Under the pieces are notes generated by a model that saw only the letters and a program-made list of their open reading frames with translations, did not search any database and was not told the origin of the DNA. A stretch of 8,450 nucleotides of DNA from Actinomycetota bacterium. GTDB lineage: Bacteria > Actinomycetota > Acidimicrobiia > Acidimicrobiales > Poriferisodalaceae. A program made the translations under genes and the position numbers. The stretch covers positions 1-8,450 of the forward strand of contig JAADHX010000002.1 of the NCBI GenBank assembly GCA_013151655.1. The letters are read 5' to 3'. This document shows, in pieces, positions 1 through 5,716 of this stretch. Position 1 is the stretch's first letter. The number at the start of each line of letters is the position of its first letter.

Positions 1-191
1 AACACACCCGCAGCCTCGACCGCGACCCGATGCTCCATCTCGCCTCCGCCAATGGTGCCGACGGTGCGGCCATCGGCAAATATCAGCATCTTCGAACCCG
101 GGCGGCGAGGTACCGACCTGAATGTGCGGATGACCGTTGCGAGCACCACCGGTTCGCCCCGCTCGATGGCTTGAGCCAGTTCGGGGATCAT
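1..191 (-). CDS. XdhC/CoxI family molybdenum hydroxylase maturation factor (5' part only)
   Basis: This is the first 63 codons of a minus-strand gene that runs off the left edge of the window. The translation begins MIPELAQAIERGEPVVLATV and continues with a segment rich in Arg and Pro (SVPRRPGSKM, about residues 26-35) and then DGRTVGTIGGGEME (about 40-53). This is the conserved N-terminal pattern of the XdhC/CoxI family. Family members bind the molybdenum cofactor and help sulfurate it and insert it into xanthine dehydrogenase-type enzymes. The ATG overlaps the stop of the upstream amidohydrolase gene (ATGA at 191-188), and a good ribosome site lies 8 bases upstream, so the start is well supported. 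The position at the end of the molybdenum hydroxylase operon fits the role. The C-terminal Rossmann-type domain found in many members would lie outside the window and cannot be checked. Confidence 0.85.
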   Translation of the reverse strand, partial: MIPELAQAIERGEPVVLATVIRTFRSVPRRPGSKMLIFADGRTVGTIGGGEMEHRVAVEAAGV

Positions 192-1510
192 CGACCACAC
201 TCCCAGAGCCGAACAGCTTGTTCGCGAGAGCGAGCCGATAGACAGTCGATGTCGGCGCCGAGCACTTCACCGCGCCGAACCCGCCACAGACCGTCCACCA
301 TCACGTCGCGTACGTGGCTGTGATTACGCCAAAGCACGATCTGGTCGGCGATGTTGTGCTGAGTGACGGGCGTCGGGAACGTGGCATCGACAACCTGAAG
401 GTCGGCGGACCACCCTGGCAGTAGACACCCGACGCGATCGAGTCCTAGTGCCTTTGCCCCGCCAAGGGTGGCCATCTCTAGAACAGTCTCGGCTGGCATC
501 GCTCGCGGGTCTTGAAGTCTGGCCTTATGCAACAGGAACGCGCCGCGCATGACCTCATAGAAGTCGTTTACGTAGCCGTCGCTACCCAAACCAACAGTTA
601 CCCCCGCGTCGAGAAGTTCGGGCATCGGCGCAATTCCGCCGCCAACTTCGCAGTTGGACAACGGCATGTGGGTTACGCGAACATCTCGCTCGGCCAGCAA
701 GTCCCGCTCGTGGTCCGAAAGCTGCACGCACTGGCTTGCCAAGAAGTTGGGGCCGGCCACACCGATGCTGTCGTAGAACTCGACCGTTCGTTGGCCAAGG
801 TTGGCTTCGGCCCATTCACCCTCGTGAACGCCTTCGTTTACATGGGCATGACTCATGACACCACGGTCGGTCGCCATACCAAAGGCTTCGACGATGTAGT
901 CGGCCGAACACGTAAACACAGTGTGCCAAGACATCAAGCCGCCAACCAGATCGCCGGGGTTGCATGAATCAATGAGGCGAGCGTTTTCCTCGAGGCCGAG
1001 CCTGGCGATCTCGACGCCAGCTCGTTCGGTGGCCTCAAAGCTGAGCAGGCCGCGCATTCCGCGACGCTCAACGACCTCCTTCTGGGCCAACAAGGCATCG
1101 GGGATGGCATTAGGCGCTTCAAGAATGTCGAAGAAGGTGGTGGTTCCCGAACGCAGCATCTCGGCGCACACGTAGTCGGTGGCAGCTTCGATCATCGCAA
1201 TGTCGAGGGCATCTTCGACCTTGGGCCACCAGTAGTCCTCGAGGAAGCTCCAAAACCCATCGGGAGCGGTGCCCTCAACGGGTGGGATGCCATGGGCCAA
1301 GGTCCCGTACAGATGCACGTGCGCATTGACAAAACCTGGCATCACGATGTGGCCAGCCGCATCGACCACGTCGTCATCTGGATACGTCGCGAGAAGGTCG
1401 GCGTTCTGACCAATCTGATCGACAACGCCGTCGACCACACGAACTCCCCAACCCGGTTGGGCTGGTTGGTCAGCCGACGAAATCAGCCAGTCGGCGAGGA
1501 CCAGCGTCAT
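188..1510 (-). CDS. SsnA-like ATZ/TRZ-type amidohydrolase (putative aminohydrolase)
   Basis: The predicted product is a cytosolic metal-dependent hydrolase of 440 residues. Enzymes of this family usually deaminate purines, pyrimidines, triazines or similar rings. The beta-barrel metal motif HxH is at H64/H66 (NAHVHLYG), after the typical GHIVMPGF segment. H196 lies in SWHTVFTCS, H223 and E226 in SHAHVNEG, and the catalytic or metal Asp is D311 in GLGSDG. The C-terminal part (PTPVTQHNIADQI, then VRDVMVDGLWRVRRGEV and a DCLSARSREQAVRLW tail) recalls E. coli SsnA, which lies beside ygfM and xdhD just as this gene does. One oddity is that the conserved His usually seen in the 'aHc' strand is Gln here (Q260 in LASQCVQL). 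I chose ATG 1510, whose ATGA overlaps the stop of the XdhD-like gene; an in-frame ATG at 1531 would add 7 residues and is less likely. The substrate is unknown. Guanine deaminase-like activity is possible but not shown. Confidence 0.85.
   Translation of the reverse strand: MTLVLADWLISSADQPAQPGWGVRVVDGVVDQIGQNADLLATYPDDDVVDAAGHIVMPGFVNAHVHLYGTLAHGIPPVEGTAPDGFWSFLEDYWWPKVEDALDIAMIEAATDYVCAEMLRSGTTTFFDILEAPNAIPDALLAQKEVVERRGMRGLLSFEATERAGVEIARLGLEENARLIDSCNPGDLVGGLMSWHTVFTCSADYIVEAFGMATDRGVMSHAHVNEGVHEGEWAEANLGQRTVEFYDSIGVAGPNFLASQCVQLSDHERDLLAERDVRVTHMPLSNCEVGGGIAPMPELLDAGVTVGLGSDGYVNDFYEVMRGAFLLHKARLQDPRAMPAETVLEMATLGGAKALGLDRVGCLLPGWSADLQVVDATFPTPVTQHNIADQIVLWRNHSHVRDVMVDGLWRVRRGEVLGADIDCLSARSREQAVRLWECGR
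200..204 (-). promoter_or_regulatory. Ribosome binding site of the XdhC-like gene
   Basis: GGGAG on the minus strand lies 8 bases before the ATG at 191. It sits inside the last codons of the preceding amidohydrolase gene. It supports that ATG over the in-frame GTG three codons earlier, which would overlap this motif. Confidence 0.55.
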
Positions 1511-4440
1511 TTGTCGTTGAGCGCAGCCCATACCCGTTCTGGGGTGAACGGCAGGTCGTTGATGGCCGCGCCGGTGGCGTTCAGAATCGCATTGCGCAAG
1601 GCCGGGGCAACACCATCTTTGGGGATTTCGGCCACGGCTTTGGCACCGAAGGGCCCACTGTCTTCCATGGTCTGGACCAGGTAGACGACCGTCTCAGGCA
1701 TTTCGTCGGCGCGATAGATCTTGTATGGACCAAACGACGTGTTGAGCATTTTTCCAGCATCGTCGTAAGCGAACTCCTCGCAGTGGGCATACCCGAGAGC
1801 CTGCAACATGCCACCCTCGACCTGACCGCTGGCCGTGATCGGGTTGATGGCGACACCACAGTCGACGGCCATAACCATCTTAGGAACCGTGACTTGTCCG
1901 GTTTCGATGTCGACCTCGACCTCGACCAGCTGGGCCGCGAAAGGCGGAGGGCAATCTGGCGAAACGTACGAAGCTGTGCCCATGATCTGTTCTTGTTCCT
2001 GGGTGTGCAGGGAGTCGAGAGCAATGTCTTCCATGCTGACCGAGCTACCGTCAGGAGCATAAGCTCGCCGGTCGCGAAGCTCGATAGTGCACGGTTGCTC
2101 GACGTCAAGCAGCATCGCCGCCCGCTCCTTGATCCGCGTACGAGCCACCTCGGCAGCCCTCATTGCAGCAGTGCCCGAGATGTAGGTGGTCGAGCTGGCA
2201 TACGCGCCGGTGTCAAACGGCGTCATGTCGGTGTCGGACGAATAGACCTTTATGTCTTCCAGACGCACTCCAAGAACCTCAGCTGCTATCTGCCCGAGCA
2301 CCGTGTCGGCCCCGGTACCGAGGTCGGTTGCACCGACGAGCATGTTGAACGAGCCGTCGTCGTTGAGCTTGATGGAGCAACCGCCCATATCGAGGAACGG
2401 GATGGCCGTACCGTGCATACAGAATGCGAAACCGAGGCCGCGCCTGATGTGGGGCCGGTCGGCCGGTTCGCGCCATGCCGCGTCGTCGCGACGATGCCAG
2501 CCGATCTCGCGCATGGCTTGGGCGACGCACTCTTCGATGCCCTCGGTCATGACGATCGGGTACTCGTCGAGTTCGCCGTCGACCACAGCCCGTTCGCCAA
2601 GATGAGGAGCGATGTCGATCACTGAGCCGGCGGTGACCCAGTTCTTTCGTTTGAACTCGATTACGTCGTAGCCAAGCTCGATCGCGATGTCTTCGAGGTG
2701 CGCTTCAAGGGCAAACTCCGCCTGCGGAGCGCCGTACCCTCGATAAGCCCCGGGTACCGGGATGTTGGTATAAACAACGTCGCAGTGGAACCGTTTGTTG
2801 GGGCAGTTGTACTGGCTTAGCCCACGCATTCCGCTGACGGTTTGGACTGTGTATCCGTGGGTTCCGTATGGCCCAGTGTTACCGATGACATACATGTCTT
2901 GAGCTACAAGCTTGCCGTCGTCATCGACACCGGTGCGGTAGGTAATGGTCTGGGGGTGACGGGTACGGCTGGAGGCGAACTCTTCCTCGCGAGTCAGTTC
3001 CAGTCGGCACGGTCGGCGAGTCGCTTTGGCCAGGTGGCCCACGATGTCTTCAAGCAACATCTCTTGTTTGGCCCCGAAGCCGCCGCCGATTCTTGGCTTG
3101 ATGATGCGGATGTCCTTGATGTCCATCTCGAGCAAAGGTGCCACCATGCGACGAGCATGGAAGGGCACCTGAGTGGCGGTGCGGATGACCATGCGTTCGT
3201 CTTCATCGATCCATGCGATCGAGATGTGGGGTTCGATCGGACACTGCTGTACTTGGTGAACGCGGAAGGTCTGTTCGAACACATGCGGTGCACTGGCAAG
3301 AGCCTTCTCGACGTCGCCTCGTTGGGCCTTGATCTCGTGGACAATATTCTTGTCGGCGTCGAAGATCTCTTCGGTATCGACTTCGTCGTGGATCTTGGGC
3401 GCGCCTGGCAACATGGCTTCGCGTTCGTCGAAGACCGCGGGCAGGACTTCGTACTCGACCTTGATGAGGCGAACTGCTTCTTCGGCGATCTCGATCGTGT
3501 CGGCTGCGACCGCTGCCACCCGATCGCCAACGTGGCGAACCTTGGTGTCGAAACTGACCTGGTCGTGAGGGTGTGGGTTTGGCCAGCTCTGGCCACCAGA
3601 CGCGTACTTGATACGAGCCACGTTCTTGTGGTGAAGAACTGCATGCACGCCCTCGAGGGCCAATGCTGCGGTGTCGTCGATATCGACGATGTTGGCGTGA
3701 GCATGAGGACTCGTCAGAAGCCGGCAGTACAACATGGCCCGTGGTTCGATGTCGTCGGTGAAGGCCGGATTACCCTTCGCCAACCTGACCGCGTCGACCT
3801 TAACCTCAGGCTTCCCAACAACGGCCATTTCTGGCACATCACGCGATGGAATGAGCCTCGGCACCGCCCCTGAGCCTGGCGGCGGTTTGTTCTTGGCGTC
3901 GTAGATCGCGGCGTTCTTGCCGTCGGTCAGCGGGGTGAGAATCATTGGCTCAAAGCCGGTCACTGTTTCGCCGCGCAACACCGCCGCGGCACGCTTGACT
4001 GCTTCGACCGGCTTTACGTATGCCGTTTCGCGGTCGAGAATTCCGCCGAGCATGTCGCGGATCTCGGACTCAGAAGGATCGGATGTTTGTTCGAGCAATG
4101 CCATCGTGCCGAGCACCATGGCGCCAGCCGAATAGCCCGATTGGAGAGCGCCCACAGCTGCAAACGCAGCCTGAATGGGATGTAGCTCGCGTTCGGTGTT
4201 CAGCGATTCGACGGTCGTGATTGAGTGTCCATCGGCTTGGGCTGCGAGGATCACGTCAGAGCTCGCGAGCTTGCCGTCAAACAACACCGCTGCTGCGCCG
4301 GTCTCGCCGCTTGCCGAGCCGAACTTGACGCTGAACATTCCTTCGCCGCGAAGTACATCGCGCAGATTGGCTGACGGCAACACCTGGAGCTCGCGCTGTT
4401 TGCCGTTGAGTTGAAACGAGACTTCGATCTTGGCACTCAT
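1507..4440 (-). CDS. XdhD-like molybdenum hydroxylase large subunit with degenerate N-terminal [2Fe-2S]-type domain
   Basis: The 977-residue product resembles E. coli XdhD, a fusion of a ferredoxin/[2Fe-2S]-type module with the xanthine dehydrogenase molybdopterin subunit. Residues 1-155 follow the two-cluster module of XDH small subunits (LNGKQRELQV, ILAAQADGHSITTVE, LHPIQAAF, YVKPVEAV). All eight cluster cysteines are replaced: S42, T47, A50, D62, S101, S104, D136 and E138. Residues from about 205 to the end form the molybdenum domain. Its motifs are SPHAHANIVDID (244-255), VRHVGDRVAAV (301-311), QQCPIEPH (398-405), IGGGFGAKQE (451-460), PGAYRGYGAPQ (563-573, R567 matching bovine XO Arg880), TDLGTGADT (705-713), SDTDMTPFDTGAYASS (735-750) and FGAKAVAE (931-938). 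E938 is the likely catalytic glutamate. The enzyme should hydroxylate an aromatic N-heterocycle or aldehyde-type substrate with water as oxygen source. The start overlaps the FAD-subunit stop (ATGA at 4440-4437) and has a strong ribosome site. The substrate is unknown, and selenium dependence is suggested only by homology. Confidence 0.9.
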   Translation of the reverse strand: MSAKIEVSFQLNGKQRELQVLPSANLRDVLRGEGMFSVKFGSASGETGAAAVLFDGKLASSDVILAAQADGHSITTVESLNTERELHPIQAAFAAVGALQSGYSAGAMVLGTMALLEQTSDPSESEIRDMLGGILDRETAYVKPVEAVKRAAAVLRGETVTGFEPMILTPLTDGKNAAIYDAKNKPPPGSGAVPRLIPSRDVPEMAVVGKPEVKVDAVRLAKGNPAFTDDIEPRAMLYCRLLTSPHAHANIVDIDDTAALALEGVHAVLHHKNVARIKYASGGQSWPNPHPHDQVSFDTKVRHVGDRVAAVAADTIEIAEEAVRLIKVEYEVLPAVFDEREAMLPGAPKIHDEVDTEEIFDADKNIVHEIKAQRGDVEKALASAPHVFEQTFRVHQVQQCPIEPHISIAWIDEDERMVIRTATQVPFHARRMVAPLLEMDIKDIRIIKPRIGGGFGAKQEMLLEDIVGHLAKATRRPCRLELTREEEFASSRTRHPQTITYRTGVDDDGKLVAQDMYVIGNTGPYGTHGYTVQTVSGMRGLSQYNCPNKRFHCDVVYTNIPVPGAYRGYGAPQAEFALEAHLEDIAIELGYDVIEFKRKNWVTAGSVIDIAPHLGERAVVDGELDEYPIVMTEGIEECVAQAMREIGWHRRDDAAWREPADRPHIRRGLGFAFCMHGTAIPFLDMGGCSIKLNDDGSFNMLVGATDLGTGADTVLGQIAAEVLGVRLEDIKVYSSDTDMTPFDTGAYASSTTYISGTAAMRAAEVARTRIKERAAMLLDVEQPCTIELRDRRAYAPDGSSVSMEDIALDSLHTQEQEQIMGTASYVSPDCPPPFAAQLVEVEVDIETGQVTVPKMVMAVDCGVAINPITASGQVEGGMLQALGYAHCEEFAYDDAGKMLNTSFGPYKIYRADEMPETVVYLVQTMEDSGPFGAKAVAEIPKDGVAPALRNAILNATGAAINDLPFTPERVWAALNDK

Positions 4441-5156
4441 CGGGCAGCCTCCACGGCACGTTCGCTCAATGTTCGAGCCAACATCAGCCGGTACACGGCC
4501 GTGCCACGGAAGTCGGCGGGTGGTGTAAGCCCAGCCGTCGGATCGTTTGGATCAGCAAGTACCGGCGTCGCGGCGACGCCTGTCAGAGCAAGTGTGGTCC
4601 GCCCGTCGGCGGTCCTGGCAACCGCGGCAACAATTGGCACATCGGCCGGGGTACGGCCTGTCAGCGCCGTGCCGCCCTTTCCGGAGGCGTCGATGCTCAC
4701 CGCCGTAATGATCGCTTCGTCAGGCACACCATGTTCGACCAGCGCCGACAACGATTGGCCGTCGGCTCCTGCCATCTCGACGTAGGCGTCGGACACAAGC
4801 AGTGCAGCCAAGAACAGGCTCTCGCCAGACCGGGTAGCTACCGAGCCGCCGACGGTCGCCAAGTTGCGCAGCGTCGATGGGGACTCAGCGCGAGCGATGA
4901 TTTGGAGCCACTCAGGGACTAAACCCGATTCGGCTACCGAACCAAGCGTTGCCATGGCACCTATCCGTACCCGAGCGCCGTCGGCGACAATCGCATCTAG
5001 ATCGAGAGCTTGTAGGTCGACCACCTCGACATCGCTGGCATCGCGATCGGCGTTGATCGTTGTGCCGCCGGCCAGGACCGTATGATCAGGCTCGGCTAGC
5101 AGCGAGAGTGCTTCTTCTAGGGTTCTGGGTCGGTGATACGCGGCAACCAGTGGCAC
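4437..5156 (-). CDS. FAD-binding subunit of the molybdenum hydroxylase (YgfM/CoxM-like)
   Basis: The predicted protein has 239 residues and is the flavin module of a three-part molybdenum hydroxylase. It would take electrons from the molybdenum subunit and pass them to NAD, oxygen or another acceptor. It starts with the family pattern YHRPRTLEEALSLL (7-20). It has the FAD pyrophosphate loop AGGTTINADR (29-38), then VRIGAMATLGSVAES (63-77) and the second flavin motif STLRNLATVGGSVATRSG (94-111). It is shorter than most CoxM/XdhB proteins, which usually exceed 260 residues, but near the size of E. coli YgfM; the C-terminal flavin domain appears reduced. The start codon is GTG at 5156, supported by GGAG 7 bases upstream. 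It is the first gene of the operon, and its TGA overlaps the ATG of the XdhD-like gene. Function is clear at family level; the electron acceptor cannot be read from sequence. Confidence 0.88.
   Translation of the reverse strand: MPLVAAYHRPRTLEEALSLLAEPDHTVLAGGTTINADRDASDVEVVDLQALDLDAIVADGARVRIGAMATLGSVAESGLVPEWLQIIARAESPSTLRNLATVGGSVATRSGESLFLAALLVSDAYVEMAGADGQSLSALVEHGVPDEAIITAVSIDASGKGGTALTGRTPADVPIVAAVARTADGRTTLALTGVAATPVLADPNDPTAGLTPPADFRGTAVYRLMLARTLSERAVEAAR
4448..4452 (-). promoter_or_regulatory. Ribosome binding site of the XdhD-like gene
   Basis: GGAGG on the minus strand is 7 bases before the ATG at 4440, within the last codons of the FAD-subunit gene. It is the strongest Shine-Dalgarno match in the window. 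It fixes the start and so shows that the cysteine-free N-terminal domain is translated as part of the protein. Confidence 0.65.
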
Positions 5157-5163
5157 AGTTCTG

Positions 5164-5167
5164 CTCC
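5164..5167 (-). promoter_or_regulatory. Ribosome binding site of the FAD-subunit gene
   Basis: GGAG on the minus strand lies 7 bases before the GTG at 5156. It decides this non-ATG start, since no in-frame ATG lies between it and the conserved YHRPRTLEEAL segment. Confidence 0.6.
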
Positions 5168-5249
5168 GTCTCTGATCGGCCGTCCCGGGGATACGCCGCC
5201 GGGCAAGTCCGTGATCTAGTTTTACTTTTCGTTAGGCTACCTCACCGTC

Positions 5250-5274
5250 GGGCTGGCTCACACTGCCAGAACCC
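5250..5274 (+). other. Small stem-loop upstream of the RidA-like gene
   Basis: GGGCTGGC pairs with GCCAG and, past a two-base AA bulge, CCC around a 7-base loop TCACACT. The core stem is CTGGC (5253-5257) with GCCAG (5265-5269). It lies 22 bases before the RidA-like ATG. It could be an operator half-site pair or a leader RNA hairpin. There is no U-tract, so it is not a terminator. A five-pair stem can arise by chance. Confidence 0.25.
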
Positions 5275-5296
5275 AACGCCGATCGAACGAGAAGCG

Positions 5297-5716
5297 ATGA
5301 CACCTGACCCATCCCACAGAGCGCCCGCGCCATCGCACCGAGTAATCGCCCCCACGACCATCGCGCCGCCAGCGGCCAACTACGCCCACGCTCGGTTGAC
5401 CACCGGTGCCACTCGCTGGTTACACACATCGGGCGTGGTCCCAATCGCTTCCAACGGAACAGTGCCTCGCCTGTTCTCGGACCAGGCGAAGGTCATCTGG
5501 ACCAACATCTTGGCGATGCTCCACGAAGCCGACATGACATCAGCCGACATCGTGTCGGTAACCACCTACGTAACGCCAGGGCACGAACTCGGGTCCGTCA
5601 TGGCCATCAGGGACGACATCCTGGACGGTAACTTGGCCGCTTCCACCTTGGTAGTAGTTCCGGAGTTGGCTCGCCCCGAATGGCTTATCGAGATCGCGAT
5701 TGTCGCCGCGGGCTAA
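5297..5716 (+). CDS. RidA/YjgF-like family protein without the catalytic arginine
   Basis: The 139-residue protein matches the RidA (YjgF/YER057c/UK114) fold. It has a poorly conserved leader of about 20 residues, then IAPPAANYAHARLTTG, WLHTSGVVPI (41-50), DQAKVIWTNILAMLHEADMT (62-81), DIVSVTTYVT (84-93) and the C-terminal strand WLIEIAIVAAG (129-139). Canonical RidA is a small trimeric enzyme that hydrolyses reactive enamines and imines using a conserved Arg (E. coli Arg105). Here the aligned position is Ala (A115 in LAASTLVVV), so this is probably one of the RidA subfamilies that lack that Arg. It may instead act in a specific degradation pathway, like RutC. The reading frame stays open upstream to 5060, but the ATG at 5297 fits the family length and has an AG-rich stretch (GAGAAG) just upstream. 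It is the only plus-strand gene and is divergent from the molybdenum hydroxylase operon. Confidence 0.82.
   Translation: MTPDPSHRAPAPSHRVIAPTTIAPPAANYAHARLTTGATRWLHTSGVVPIASNGTVPRLFSDQAKVIWTNILAMLHEADMTSADIVSVTTYVTPGHELGSVMAIRDDILDGNLAASTLVVVPELARPEWLIEIAIVAAG

Larger units (their letters stand above)
5157..5296. promoter_or_regulatory. Divergent promoter region between the molybdenum hydroxylase operon and the RidA-like gene
   Basis: These 140 bases separate two divergent genes, so promoters for both probably lie here. A run at about 5216-5234 is clearly AT-rich against the GC-rich surroundings. On the plus strand it contains several TAnnnT hexamers typical of actinobacterial -10 elements (TAGTTT at 5217, TACTTT at 5223, TAGGCT at 5233). 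On the minus strand TAGATC (5218-5213) is a weaker candidate. I see no convincing -35 partner and cannot assign start points. A shared operator for both genes is possible but is inference. Confidence 0.45.

Noticed and set aside
2842..3873. A 343-codon open frame on the plus strand, opposite the XdhD-like gene
   Set aside because: It lies fully inside a well-supported gene, shows no recognisable domain, and is expected from the codon bias of GC-rich DNA. The 280-codon plus-strand frame at 1783-2625 is rejected for the same reasons.
5099..5110. Twelve-base match (agcagcgagagt) between this site and a site near 8419-8430
   Set aside because: It is a single short match in GC-rich DNA, one copy lies inside coding sequence, and there is no longer flanking similarity to suggest a mobile repeat.
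5188..5202. Short inverted bases (CCCGG/CCGGG) in the divergent region as a terminator
   Set aside because: There is no U-tract on either strand, the loop is large for the stem, and it would lie between a promoter and the start of the FAD-subunit gene.
5231..5244. TTAGGCTACCT sequence resembling an iron-regulator (DtxR/IdeR) box
   Set aside because: It is one base short of the symmetric core, has no matching outer half-sites, and the neighbouring genes are not known iron-regulated genes.
5060..5296. Upstream extension of the RidA-like reading frame by 79 codons
   Set aside because: It overlaps the start of the divergent FAD-subunit gene, has no family similarity, and would make the protein far longer than RidA proteins normally are.
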